A stretch of 64,000 bases of DNA. Origin: Stenogyne calaminthoides. Its lineage: Eukaryota; Streptophyta; Magnoliopsida; Lamiales; Lamiaceae. Below the pieces are notes generated by a model. The model searched no databases, was not told the DNA's origin, and saw only the letters and a list, made by a program, of their open reading frames with translations. The position numbers and the translations under genes are program-made. The DNA lies in the NCBI GenBank assembly GCA_037126765.1, contig JBBCBC010000026.1, forward strand, positions 29,497,698 to 29,561,697, written 5' to 3'. Below are positions 1 to 11,546 of the stretch, one piece after another (the first letter of the stretch is position 1; each line of letters begins with the position of its first letter).

Positions 1-17
1 ATTCCCGAACAATCAAA
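1..17 (-). pseudogene. Continuation of the FAR1-type gene left of the copia insertion
   Basis: Read on the minus strand, these bases follow the FAR1 fragment at 9131 once the element and one copy of the 5-bp duplication are removed. The reading then goes ADDLD-CSG in frame, a plausible family linker after the DNA-binding domain. Confidence 0.55.
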
Positions 18-1856
18 TGTTAGGATTATACTGGAAAGTATGTTTTTACTTTGTATAATCAGACTGAATTTCGGACTTATTTACTGAAATAAATTGTTTA
101 TCACTGATGCTTTAAATATCATCGAATGTTACATATATTTACTGCATAACTGTTCGATAAATAATACGTGTTACATTGTAGTTAATTTAGTGATACCAGA
201 TCACAGAAGATTAAATTAACAGTTCCTTGTAACCAAAAGTACACCATTCACGACCTAGATGGAAATGAACAATCCATCGTGAAAGGTTGAAGTGTAAGGC
301 TCAGATTGGTTTGTCTTGACCAAGAGATTACACTAGTGCTTGTTTAGTGCATGTCTAGTGCACCTACAGGAGGACAAATTCTTCAGAACTGAACTACGAA
401 GAATTAGACCTCAGTGGTTCGTTATTTCTTAATCTTCGTCCCTTAAATAGGATTGCGTGTGGTTAGTAACTATTGCTTTGACTTATTACGGGTAGAGAAT
501 CAACGAGATTCAATACTTTATAACTTGGACAATATTATTGGTCACATGCGATTGCAAAGATTTAATACGGAGAATCGTGTGCAAGTACGCTTGTTCAATT
601 TGCCCCCTTGGGAGGTTCATAAGTTTTATCATACCAAATCTTGCAAGTGGAACTAGTTTCCGGTATGGATAATAATGTTGAACCGTTCCTTTACCAAGGA
701 TAAAAGATATTAATTAATGGAAAGCTATTTCAGTGGCTTGAATTAACTAATGGGCTAGATAATTTTAAACACGGGAAACAATAACCGGGAGTCATATTAA
801 CTGTAATATGGGTTAAGATGGATAGTGCAATATTAATTATGTAGTGGGATTAATTAATATTTATGGGCTTGAATAATATTGTGGCTTGATATTGATAATT
901 CAAGATCCATTGGAAGGTTCAATCTTAATTCTCCTAAAGGCCCCTCAAGTAGCCCAACATAAAGTCCAATAACTTAAAAAGGTGTTTAAAAATAAAATAA
1001 ATTCTTGTTGCTATTTTTCCTAAGAATTTCGAAAAATATGAGTAAAAAGGGGAGAAAGATTTTCTTTGAATTTTGTTATGGAATGAAGATATGTATTCTT
1101 GGAATACAAGATTATCTCATTAAATTCAAGAAATCTCCCACTTGGTTATTCATATGGAAAATTTCGAAAAATTTGAAATATAAAGGGAAAGAAAGATTTT
1201 CTTGATTTTCTTGAAAAGATATTATGGAAGATATGTATTTCTTGGAATACAAGTATATCTCATAAATTCAAGAGGATCCAAATCTTGGTTTCTTGTTCCT
1301 ATTATTTTCGAAATATTCCATAACAAATAAGAGAGTGGGATTTTATGGAATATTTTAATTATGGAGAAAAGAATATATGAGATATATTCAAGATTTCTTG
1401 GAGATCAAGAAAAATTATTTCCTCCCTATTCCATATGAAAAATCGGCCACCACCCTCTATAAATAGGGGATGAATGTTTCAATCCCAAGTACAATTCCAT
1501 GTGCTGGAAAAATTAGTAAATCCACAAAGGTGGTGCAACAATTTTTTTTTTCCCTTTTGTTAATTGTTCGCGAGCTTCCTTCCACCGGATTGACGAGCAA
1601 GGACTAGGGAATACTTGGGAAGGTCTTTTGGTGTGTTTTCATCGACGAGACCATTGTCATTCCAAGAGGTTAGTTCACGTAAACCCGTAGTAATTTCGCA
1701 TGCGTAGGTTTTATGTGAACTGTTTATATGCATGATTTGTTGTTGAATTATTATTTGATTTAATATAGGATTAATTCATGCTAGTAATAATTATTAGAAT
1801 TAAATTTGTATTTAAATATTCATCCCGAATAGATCCGGGCAATTAATTCCCCAACA
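18..1856 (+). repeat. 5' LTR of the copia element
   Basis: Begins TGTTAGGATTATA and ends CCCCAACA; 1839 bp. A TATA box (TATAAATA) lies at 1458-1465, a plausible U3 promoter. Compared with the 3' LTR it has a different short indel near 340-370 and an extra stretch of about 25 bp near 1405-1430. An open frame at 453-656 recurs in the 3' LTR but shows no known protein features. Confidence 0.93.
1458..1465 (+). promoter_or_regulatory. TATA box in the 5' LTR
   Basis: TATAAATA followed by GGGGATG. The same motif is at the matching place in the 3' LTR (8731-8738). It is the likely core promoter of the element and would place the U3/R boundary about 30 bp downstream. Confidence 0.7.
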
Positions 1857-1858
1857 AC

Positions 1859-1871
1859 TGGTATCATAGCC
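1859..1871 (+). other. Primer-binding site for minus-strand DNA synthesis
   Basis: TGGTATCATAGCC lies 2 bp after the 5' LTR. It matches the usual copia initiator-methionine tRNA site (TGGTATCAGAGC) with one visible difference. Confidence 0.85.
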
Positions 1872-3311
1872 TCGGTTTTGGGCTCTGAATTTTAAATTAT
1901 AATTTAATTCGTTCTCATTAAATTTGAAATTGGATAGTAGAATTGCTAGATCTTTTTTGCAGGTATCCAATTATCATGGAATTTAATGTGTTTATTTATG
2001 CATGCATATAAATTGTGGTTTTTTAATTTGATTCGTTCGAATTCGTTTTGCCTCGTGAGAAAATCCACCAGTAGATTAGAATTTGTTTGATTTGATCAAT
2101 GTAATAGACTAGTCTAGATCTAGGTTTATTTATTTTTTGTAAATAAATTGTAGGATCGGAAAACGGAGGGAGAGAAAGAATTAAAAACGGGATCAGAACG
2201 CAGGCGTAAGCGGCGTCGTCGTGAAACGTGTAAGCGTGCCAAAGGAGGCCTGCGGCATTACGCTGGAGGCAAGGAGACAACAAGGGGCGTGAGGCCGGAG
2301 GGGGCGGCCGAGATCGATGGGCCTTGGCGCGGGGGAGGCGATCTTGCCGAGATCTTGTGCGGCGACGCAACGTGGCGACATTGCCGAGGCGACGCGGCGC
2401 GGGCGAATGAGGAACGCGAGGCGATCGGCGACGTCGATGCCGACACCGCTTTGCATACGCCCTTTCGACTCGACACGGTAGGCCGGAGTGCTAAATTTGG
2501 CACTCCGACCATGAAGTCGATGGCGTGACGGCTTGACAAGGCATTTTTTTAAGACGGTCAAGTGGGAGCTGAGACTTAACGAGCGATGAAGGCTATGAAG
2601 ACGATTTCTCAAGATCAAGACATGACAAAAATTAACCATGACAATTGGATAAATGTGCCAAATATGTTTAATTTTTTGTTTTGATGTTATGCATTATTTT
2701 ATGCGTATTTAAATTGTGTTTAAATTTGCGATGCATGAGAAAATGTTTTGAAAAATCTCATTTTAAAAAAATTACTAAGTATGTTTAAACAATTAATTGA
2801 CAACTTTATTAGGATAATAAAATTGAATTAATTTTGACCTCCATGATTTATTTATTTGTGAATTCTTTTTGAGAAATTTCCACGGGGACGGTCAAAAGAT
2901 AGCTTTCACATGAATAAATTCCAAATGGATGATTGTGGATTATTACTAGTGGCGTATTTATGACCCTCCCCACGAGGCTCGATCAAAGCGAAATAATAAT
3001 TTCAGTATTTAATCATGGTTATTACTTAGGTATAAAATTGATATGCATATACTTTCCAAGTCCTGTCTAATTTTATATTGGTCAAGTGGGAGCCAACTAT
3101 TAATCTGGATATTAAAGGTTTGTAAATCGTTCTTGTTTGTAACTCGCTTGAATGTGTTTAAATAATGACCCACCCCACGTGGCTTATTTAAACTTTTTTT
3201 GAGATGTTGGTTGATGCATGTTCATATTTTTTTGAGATTTTAATATGAAACATGTGATCGAATTTTGTGATATATTTGTGCTTATGCATATTATTATTTA
3301 TTTAGGTTCAT
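1872..3311 (+). other. Untranslated leader of the copia element with a GC-rich island
   Basis: About 1.4 kb between the primer-binding site and gag without a recognisable coding region. Positions about 2160-2530 are strikingly GC-rich inside an otherwise AT-rich element. An 8-bp perfect stem (CGGAGTGC at 2484-2491, GCACTCCG at 2500-2507) with an 8-nt loop lies in it. The open frames here on both strands look like by-products of base composition. Confidence 0.6.
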
Positions 3312-4240
3312 CATGTCACAACCTTTTAATCCAATCGTTATATACACTCAAAGAACACCAATTAATCGGTGAAAACTATGTTGTTTGGAAACGAAATATG
3401 AGTTTTGCCCTACTGCACAAGAACATTATTGGGTTCTTGATGTACCCCAACCTCAGACGCTTCTTGATGGATCGGTGATCGCGGAAAGACACTTGTATAA
3501 TATTTGGGAGCAGCCAATGAACCCATGAACGTGTAATCTTGACTTCACCGTTCGATGATTTGAGACACATTCATGAAGGTGTTGAGTCTGGCTGCGTAAA
3601 TTATGCAAAGTCTTGAAGAAATGTTTTTTAACAAAAGACCGCATGATCAATCGGTTTAAAAAAACGACATACATGGCTAGGCTAAAAATGGTGAGGAACA
3701 CCCGTAAGGGAGCATGTTCTCAGATTAAAACGTCATTTTGATAAACTTGCTTATCTCGGTACTAAGTATTGTGATGAGGCTCAAATCGAATTTCTTTTCC
3801 TAACTCTTCCAAGGTGTTTTGATGAGTTTTACTGTAGTTTTGTGATGAGCGATCACATGTTTACTATGGACACTCTACAAGAAGCCTTGGAGAAAATAAA
3901 AAGCATTTATGAAAGAAAAAGACGGCTAATCGGTGACCAAAAATATTTTCTCAAGATCTAGGCCAATGGAAGGCAAGACTCAAGAAAATGAAAGTGGTCA
4001 GATCCAAAGCAAACTCATCACTAAGAAAGGTAAGAGAAAGACAGCTAGCTGGATGGATGTCAAGAAAGTACCAAAAGGAAAATGCTTCAAATGCGGTGAA
4101 AAAGGACATTGGAGGTCAGCCTGTTCCAATCCCAAAAGGAATGGAAATAAAGGTAATTCTCACGCACTAGTTGTTGAAACTTTCTTAGCGGCGTATGCCT
4201 CCCATTTATGGGTGGTGGATACGGGATCCACTGATCATGT
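3312..4240 (+). pseudogene. gag: Degenerate copia gag with CCHC zinc knuckle and start of protease
   Basis: Gag is broken into at least three frames. A start-like ATG at 3312 opens a frame that soon shifts into the one encoding ENYVVWKRNMSFALL, typical of the copia gag N-terminus. Around 3820-3910 a helix-rich stretch ending DTLQEALEKIKS is recognisable. From 3933 one frame carries the nucleocapsid knuckle CFKCGEKGHWRSAC (C-x2-C-x4-H-x4-C) and then WVVDTGSTDHV, where DTGS is the aspartic protease active site. The frame stops at 4433. The product would be the particle-forming capsid/nucleocapsid, but this copy is not translatable as one protein. Confidence 0.85.
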
Positions 4241-4643
4241 TTGTTTCACTTCTGAGGGGTTCAAGCGGACCAAGCAACTTAGTGGGAGTGAGATCCTCAT
4301 CATATCGGGCGATCTTCTGAGAGTGGCGGTGAAGCGATGGAAGAAGTGCACTGTCTTTTTGAAAGCGAGTTTTAATTTTAAGAGATGTTCTTTACGTTCG
4401 AATTTTAGAAAAGAATTTAATTTCGGTTTCTAAACTTTACCTTGATGGATATTCGGTTACTTTTGATAAAGTTGTTACCATTTCTCTTTATGATAAATTT
4501 ATCTCGTCATGGAACGTTGTCAAGTAATCTCTATACAATTAATGCTGCACACCACTCACTTAAATGCATCCTATAACACATCAATCGTTTCCGATAAAAA
4601 CGTTTCATCGATGTGAAGCGAAACACTTCTATGGCATCTAAGA

Positions 4644-7208
4644 TTGGGACATATTAATCCAAAGAGGATCCAAAGGTTGGTGAAAGACGGTTCACTAGAG
4701 TCTCTCCAAGTTGAACCAATTCCAACCTGCGAATCATGTTTGGAGGGTAAAATGACCAAGAGGGCATTCGGAGCCAAGGGGTTTAGAGTCAAAGAAGTGT
4801 TAGAAATCGTTCACACAGACGTATGTGGTCCAATGTCAATCAAAGCAAGAGGAGGTTATGAGTATTTCGTCACTTTTATTGATGACTACTCAAGGTACGG
4901 TTATATTTTCCTTATGAAGCATAAATCTGAGACCTTTGAGAAATTCAAAGAATTTAAGGCTCAAGCAGAGAATCATAGGGAAAAACGTATCAAGTCTCTA
5001 CGATCCGATCGTGGAGGCGAGTACCTCAGCGATAAGTTTTTGAACTACTTGTCAGATGAAGGGATTGCATCCCAGCTAACTGCACCCGGAACCCCTCCAC
5101 AAAACGGGGTTGCAGAGCAAAGAAACAGAACTCTTTTAGAAATGGTTAGATCAATGATGTGTTATGCGGATCTTCCCAAGTCGTTCTGGGGTCATGCCTT
5201 GGAAACAGCGGCTTACATTCTGAACTTGGTGCCATCCAAATCGGTTCCCAAAACTCCCAAAGAATTGTGGACCGGGCGCAAACCCAGTTTGAGACACTTG
5301 AGAATTTGGGGGTGTCCGGCCTACGTGTTGGATAAGGAAGCCGGGAAATTGGATCCTCGATCAGAATTAAGGTTGTTTATAGGATACCCCGAGGGAACAA
5401 AAGGGTGTATGTTCTATGGTCCCGAAGATCAAAAGGTGGTAATAAGCACCCACTTTAGATTTTTGGAGGAAGATTATATGAACGAAAGAAGACCCAGAAG
5501 TGAGATTACCTTAAGTGAGCTAAGGGGGCTAACCTTATTGCCAACTGTACAAGATGATATACCAAACGACACACTTTCACAACCGGAACCTTGTCATAGT
5601 GGGAGGGTTGTAAGACAGCCCGAGAGATTCATGGGGATAGGAGAGTCCTCGGACTTGATTCCCGGACAAGACGAATCAGACCCATGGACATATGATGAGG
5701 CAATCCAAGACAAGGATGCGGTTTCTTGGCAAAAGGCAATGAAAGCAGAAATGGGTTCTATGGATCATAACAGAGTGTGGGAGCTAGTCGAACCACTTAA
5801 TGAGGTCAAACCCATTGGTTGCAAGTGGGTATACAAGAGAAAAAAGGGATCGGACGGGAAGGTGGAAACCTTCAAGGCAAGGCTTGTGGCGAAAGGTTAT
5901 ACTCAGAAAGAATGGATCAACTATGAGGAAATTTTTTCACCTGTAGCAATGCTCAAGTCCATCCGGATTCTCTTGTCGATTGCTGCGCATCTCGATTTTG
6001 AAATCTGGCAAATGGATGTCAAGACAGCTTTCCTTAACAGAAGTCTTGATGAAGAAATCTATATGCAACAACCCCAAGGCTTCATTGAAAAGGACCAAGA
6101 ACACCTAGTTTGTAAGCTCATGAAGTCCATTTACGGACTCAAACAGGCATCCAGAGCTTGGAACCAATGTTTTGATCATGTTATAAAGTCTTATGGATTT
6201 GATCAAAACGAGCTCGAAAGTTGTGTGTACAAAAAAGCATGTCGGAACTACATTGGTATTCTTAGTACTATACGTAGACGACATTCTACTCATTGGGAAC
6301 GATGTAAAGGTGTTATCAGACGTAAGGGCATGACTTTCAAAACAGTTTGATATGTATGACTTAGGGGAAGCCGGGCACATCCTTGGGATCAAGATCACTC
6401 GAGATTGCAAGAAAATGATGATAGGCTTATCGCAAGCTTCATACATAGACACTGTCTTGAAACGATTCAACATGCAGGATTCCAAGAAAGGTTTTGTACC
6501 TTTCAGGCATGGAATCCTTATATCCAAGGAAATGTGCCCTAAGACACAAAAGGAGATAGATGACATGAAAGGCATTCCTTATGCTTCGGCTGTCGGAAGC
6601 CTTATGTATGCAATGCTGTGTACGAGACTGGATATCTGCTTTGTCGTTGGCATGGTGGCAAGATATCAAAGTAACCCGGGGAAAGAACATTGGAGGCAGT
6701 TAAAAACATTCTGAAGTATCTGAAAAGAACTCGAGATAGAATGTTGGTTTATCAGTCAGATAGTCTAATCTCCATCGGCTACACGGACTCGGATTTCCAA
6801 TCAGACTTAGATTCCAGAAAATCTACCTCCGGTAGTGTATTTTGCATGGGGGGAGGAGCCATGACGTGGAGAAGCGTTAAGCAGAAATGCATCGCAGATT
6901 CTACCATGAAAGCCGAATATGTAGTGGACTTGGATGTAGTTCTGAATTTGCCCAGCACAATCATTGTTTATTGTGACAATGCCGGAGCAGTTGCAAATTC
7001 AAGGGAACCAAGAGCCCACATGGCCAGCAAACACATTGAAAGGAAATACCATCTTATAAGAAAAATCATTAAGAGAGGAGATATAGAGGTGGCAAAGATC
7101 GCGTCAGAAGACAACCTAGCAGATCCATTCACAAAGGGTCTGCCTCAGAATACATTCGAGAGACATGTGGAAGGAATGGGTGTCAAGACCGTTGCCAATC
7201 TGCTTTGA
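4644..7208 (+). pseudogene. pol: Degenerate copia pol: integrase, reverse transcriptase, RNase H
   Basis: The frame 4644-6350 (568 codons) begins in the GAG-pre-integrase region (CESCLEGKM), followed by the integrase core with HTDVCGP, SDRGGEY and the Glu in PQNGVAEQRNR, then RT with VYKRKKGSDGKVETFKARLV and MDVKTAFLN. The YVDD catalytic motif (6271-6282) is in another frame, consistent with a 1-nt loss just before it. A TGA follows at about 6328-6330 where a Trp is expected. The next piece, 6352-6714, ends in another 1-nt loss near 6694. RNase H follows at 6690-7208 (YTDSDF, ADSTMKAEY, YCDNAGAVANS, KHIERKYH) with a short internal deletion. All domains are present but interrupted; this copy is non-autonomous. 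Confidence 0.93.
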
Positions 7209-7307
7209 GTATAAGTGGGAGACATTATTAGGTTCGTGTAGGTGACATTAGTTGTCACGTACTACACGAGACATGTTGTAGTATACTTAAAAGCAGACTT
7301 TGAGTAT

Positions 7308-7318
7308 AAGTGGGAGAT
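7308..7318 (+). other. Polypurine tract
   Basis: AAGTGGGAGA just before the 3' LTR, the standard position and form of the plus-strand primer in plant copia elements. Confidence 0.8.
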
Positions 7319-9130
7319 TGTTGAGATTATATTGGAAAGTATGCTTTTACTTTGTATAATCAGACTGAATTTCGGACTTATTTACTGAAATAAATTGTTT
7401 ATCACTGATGCTTTAAATATCATCGAATGTTACATATATTTACTGCATAACTGTTCAATAAATAGTACGTGTTACATTGTAGTTAATTTAGCGATACCAG
7501 ATCACAGAAGATTAAATTAACAGTTCCTTGTAACCAAAAGTACACCATTCACGACCTAGATGGAAATGAACAATCCATCGTGAAAGGTTGAAGTGTAAGG
7601 CTCAGATTGGTTTATCTTGACCAAGAGATTACACTAGTGCATGTCTAGTGCACTGAAGAGGACCTACAGGAGGACAAATTCTTCAGAACTGAACTAGGAA
7701 GAATTAGACCTCAGTGGTTCGTTATTTCTTAATCTTCGTCCCTTAAATAGGATTGCGTGTGGTTAGTAACTATTGCTTTGACTTATTACGGGTAGAGAAT
7801 CAACGAGATTCAATACTTTATATCTTGGGCAATATTATTGGTCACATGCGATTGCTAAGATTTAATACGGAGAATCGTGTGCAAGTACGCTTGTTCGATT
7901 TGCCCCCTTGGGAGGTTCATAAGTTTTATCATACCAAATCTTGCAAGTGGAACTAGTTTCCGGTATGGATAATAATGTTGAACTGTTCATTTACCAAGGA
8001 TAAAAGATATTAGTTAATGGAAAGCTATTTCAGTGGCTTGAATTAATTAATGGGCTAGATAATCTTAAACACGGAAAATAATAACCGGGAGCCATATTAA
8101 CTGTAATATGGGTTAAGCTGGATAGTGCAATATTAATTATGTAGTGGGATTAATTAATATTTATGGGCTTGAATAATATTGTGGCTCAATATTGATAATT
8201 CAAGATCCATTGGAAGGTCCAATCTTAATTCTCCTAAAGGCCCCTCAAGTAGCCCAACATAAAGTCCAATAACTGAAAAAGGTGTTTAAAAATAAAATAA
8301 ATTCTTGTTGCTATTTTTCCTAAGAATTTAGAAAAATATGAATAAAAATGGAGAAAGATTTTATTTGAATTTTGTTATGGAATGAAGATATGTATTCTTG
8401 GAATACAAGATTATCTCATTAAATTCAAAAAATCTCTCACTTGGTTATTCATATGGAATTTTCGAAAATTTTGAAATATAAAGGGAAAGAAAGATTTTCT
8501 TGATTTTCTTGAAAATATATTATGGAAGATATGTAGTTCTTGGAATACAAGTATATCTCATAAATTCAAGAAGATCCAAATCTTGGTTTCTTGTTCCTAT
8601 TATTTTCGAAATATTCCATAACTAATAAGAGAGTGGGATTTTATGGAATATTTTAATTATGGAGAAAAGAATATATGAGATATATTCAAGATTTCTTGGA
8701 GATCCATATGAAAAATCGGCCACCACCCTCTATAAATAGGGGATGAATGTTTCATTCCCAAGTACAATTCCATGTGCTGGAAAAATTAGTAAATCCACAA
8801 AGGTGGTGCAACAAATTTTTATTTTCCCTTTTGTTAATTGTTCGCGAGCTTCCTTCCACCGGATTGACGAGCAAGGACTAGGGAATACTTGGGAAGGTCT
8901 TTTGGTGTATTTTCATCGATGAGACCATTGCCATTCCAAGAGGTTAGTTCACGTAAACCCGTAGTAATTCCGCATGCGTAGGTTTTATGTGAACTGTTTA
9001 TATGCATGATTTGTTGTTGAATTATTATTTGAATTAATATAGGATTAATTCATGCTAGTAATAATTGTTAGAATTAAATTTGTATTTAAATATTCATCCC
9101 GAATAGATCCGGGCAATTAATTCTCCAACA
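7319..9130 (+). repeat. 3' LTR of the copia element
   Basis: Begins TGTTGAGATTATA and ends TCTCCAACA; 1812 bp, slightly shorter than the 5' LTR because of small indels. TATA box at 8731-8738. Confidence 0.93.
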
Positions 9131-9672
9131 TCTAAATCATCAGCTTGTGAAGCTTGAACATGAGTTATTTTTCTATGTGATTTTAGCATGTGGGCTTTAC
9201 TAGGACTCACAAGATCATGACCTCTATGTTCGGCAACAAATCGAGCAACCTTATATTTGACACTATGTCTAGCACTGATCTTCATCATTGCACCACAATC
9301 TGTTCTTATTATCGGCCGCTTAGATTTATAAGTTGCATCTCTTTTATCTTTTGGTCTGTGCCCTTGGCATTCACAACAAAATACCCGATCAAGTATCTTT
9401 CCACTATTTTTATCAGTATGAACAGTGTGCCTTCTAATGCTAAATCCAGTTATCTTAGCATAATCATTATAAAAGTTGTATGTTGCATCTTCACTGTCAA
9501 ATTCCATACCTTCTTTTTGGATTATCTCTTCTGAACTAGGCAATGAGTGATCAATTGAGGGTTCTTCCACATTGCTACTACCACGTGGTTATATTTCATT
9601 ATCCGCCTCACTAAAATTTAACTTCCGTTTCACAATAACTTCAACACAAATATCTTCGTCTATTCTAAGAAT
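9131..9672 (-). pseudogene. FAR1/FHY3-type gene fragment, interrupted by the copia element
   Basis: The minus strand encodes the FAR1 DNA-binding domain of the FHY3/FAR1 (transposase-derived) transcription factor family: GMEFDSEDATYNFYNDYAK, then CCEC, TDCGAMMKI and EHRGHDL, the usual order of zinc-ligand and core residues. The conserved part could start at the Met at about 9507. An in-frame TAA lies at 9589-9591; upstream of it the frame still looks coding back to a possible splice acceptor at about 9673, and no in-frame ATG is seen before the TAA. The domain ends at ADDLD, exactly where the 3' LTR begins. Bases 1-17 of the window continue the same gene on the far side of the element. The central MULE transposase and SWIM domains would lie beyond the left edge. 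Confidence 0.8.
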
Positions 9673-9934
9673 GATAGATGGTGAACCAAAAAATATATTA
9701 ATATTTGTTTTTAATACATATAACTGCAAAATAAGATTCAAAATGATGTTTATAGAAATAAAGATTGCAAAATAATGTTTTAATATGAATTTACAAAATT
9801 ATTCTTATAAATAAATCATTCTTATGGGCATCATTCTTATAGACTAATACTTCCATTTCACTTATATTTAAGATAGATAATTGAATCACTTGTATGTGAT
9901 GCTGTCAAATCTATTCGGCAAATAAAAAAGTTTA

Positions 9935-11541
9935 TGTTGGTCCATGAAATGCGGAAAAATCATGTAGTGCATATAAAACAGGGGTGAGGGCAGAGTGATT
10001 CCAAATTTTGCTTTTAAAAACGATGTGTGTTTTGCTTATAATCAAATGCATATGATAAGAACATAAAGCAGTAACGAACACACGATTTTATAGTGGTTCG
10101 GACAACTTGTCCTACGTCCACTCTTCCCTATCAGTAGGGGCACCAACTTAACCAACTGGACTTAGTTTTACGTGTTAGTCCAACACGATACAACAGATGT
10201 TTAATGAGTTCTCACTCTCTCGGGACTTATCACCCACCACGGGATTGTCTACCCTCCCTCACGAGATTGCTTCGATGTTTAACGAATTCTCACTCACACC
10301 CAGAAAGTAAGCTAGTCCAACTAACTTACAATCCTTGCTTAACAAAACTTAACCTACCTCTCAGTTTGGGTAAAGATTGTTTGGTGTCCAACTAGGGTGA
10401 GATTTTCCCTTACATTTATTTAGCCTCAATGCTAAGGTTGGGAAAATCTCTCTAAGCTTAGGATATGACATTTGTGCTTAGATCTAGGATAGAACACTCT
10501 TGTATATATGCGTGTATTTCTTGCTCAGTGTTCTATGGTGGAAATGCTAGATGATTTGGCTCTGTAGCTTTAATGGTGTTTTTCACGCATTTCACACCCT
10601 TAATTTGATGGAAGATATTGTATTTATAGTGTGGATTTGAATGTTACCGTTGGAGAGAATCACATTCAAATCCATACTATTTTGTAAGTTCTGTAGCTTT
10701 AGCAGGCTAGTTGCTTTCCTCTCATTGGTCCACGTCAGCTGAATCTAACGGCTATAATCTTCAGGATCTATTCTTAATTCAGTATACTTCTCTTCTTCGG
10801 ACCTTATCGTCAGTAATAATCGATTTTCAGGCTAAGCGAAGTTGGCTCTTGACTTCGACAATCGACCATCAGTCACTCGCTTTTCGGGTTATATGATCAT
10901 CAGTAGTGTTCTGATTCTCAGTGAACATGACATCAGATGACTTGTTTTCAGGTGACTTGTCTTCAGAGGACATCATATCAGGTGACTTCTGGTTTTTGAT
11001 TTCTTCTCGCTTTGATCCGATCGGCTCTTTGATCGGATCAATATAGCATCAGTCAAAGATATCGGTTTATCTACATCGAGTTAGCACATCAGGTTAGCAT
11101 ATCAGGTTAGTTGCATCAGGTCATCTTATCTGATCTCGATCACGTCTGATCTAGATCAGTCTCATCTGCTCCTCTTCTGATCAGCAACCTCATCTTCTGA
11201 TCTGCACCCTTCTCTTCTGATCTGCAACCTCCTCTTACGATCCGGTCATCCGATGCGGTCTTTCGATCATCGATCTTCGATCTCAGTCCATCCGATCGTA
11301 ACTTCGATTCTTCCGATCACGGCTTAACTTTTCTTTTCTTCTTCGATTTTTTTTTCAAATTTCATCGCTTAACTCCGGAACTCATCTTCCTCTTCTGATC
11401 TCGATCATCTACTTCTGATTTCGTGAGTTCCCCCTCAACTTGTTCTCTCGTTTCCCCTCAAGTTGTTATTTGTAAGTTAGCTTGAATAACACAAGTTGAT
11501 AATGTTTTGGCATAATTCGTCAAAACTAAAATATTCCAACA
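9935..11541 (+). mobile_element. Solo LTR, probably copia
   Basis: A 1607-bp sequence starting TGTTGG and ending CCAACA, flanked by perfect GTTTA duplications at 9930-9934 and 11542-11546. No primer-binding site or coding domain follows, so it is a solo LTR left by LTR-LTR recombination. The end (GTCAAAACTAAAATATTCCAACA in pieces) resembles plant copia LTR ends. Near the left it holds a GTGGTTCGG...CCTACGTCC stretch commonly seen in plant LTRs. At about 10910-11290 it has short CATCAGGT and TCTGATC(T/A)GCA repeats. Confidence 0.85.
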
Positions 11542-11546
11542 GTTTA

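Larger units (their letters stand above)
18..9130 (+). mobile_element. Ty1/copia LTR retrotransposon with 1.8-kb LTRs
   Basis: A complete-looking LTR retrotransposon. Two long direct repeats (18-1856 and 7319-9130) start with TG and end with CCAACA. A primer-binding site follows the first and a purine tract precedes the second. The interior carries degenerate gag, a CCHC knuckle, a DTGS protease motif, integrase, reverse transcriptase and RNase H in that order; integrase before RT is the copia order. Flanks are TCAAA (13-17) and TCTAA (9131-9135), a 5-bp target duplication with one mismatch. Several stops and frameshifts in gag-pol mean this copy cannot encode a full polyprotein. It is inserted in a FAR1-type gene. 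The two LTRs look very similar by eye apart from small indels, suggesting a fairly young insertion (inference). Confidence 0.95.

Noticed and set aside
453..656. 67-codon open frame, repeated at 7753-7956
   Set aside because: It lies in both LTRs of one element, so the repetition only reflects LTR identity; no protein features are seen.
2193..2639. Long open frames on the minus strand in the GC-rich leader
   Set aside because: GC-rich DNA lacks stops in several frames at once; the frames overlap each other and show no known domain.
10910..11290. CRISPR-like short repeats (CATCAGGT, TCTGATCTGCA)
   Set aside because: Irregular spacing and no conserved repeat/spacer structure; they lie inside a plant solo LTR.
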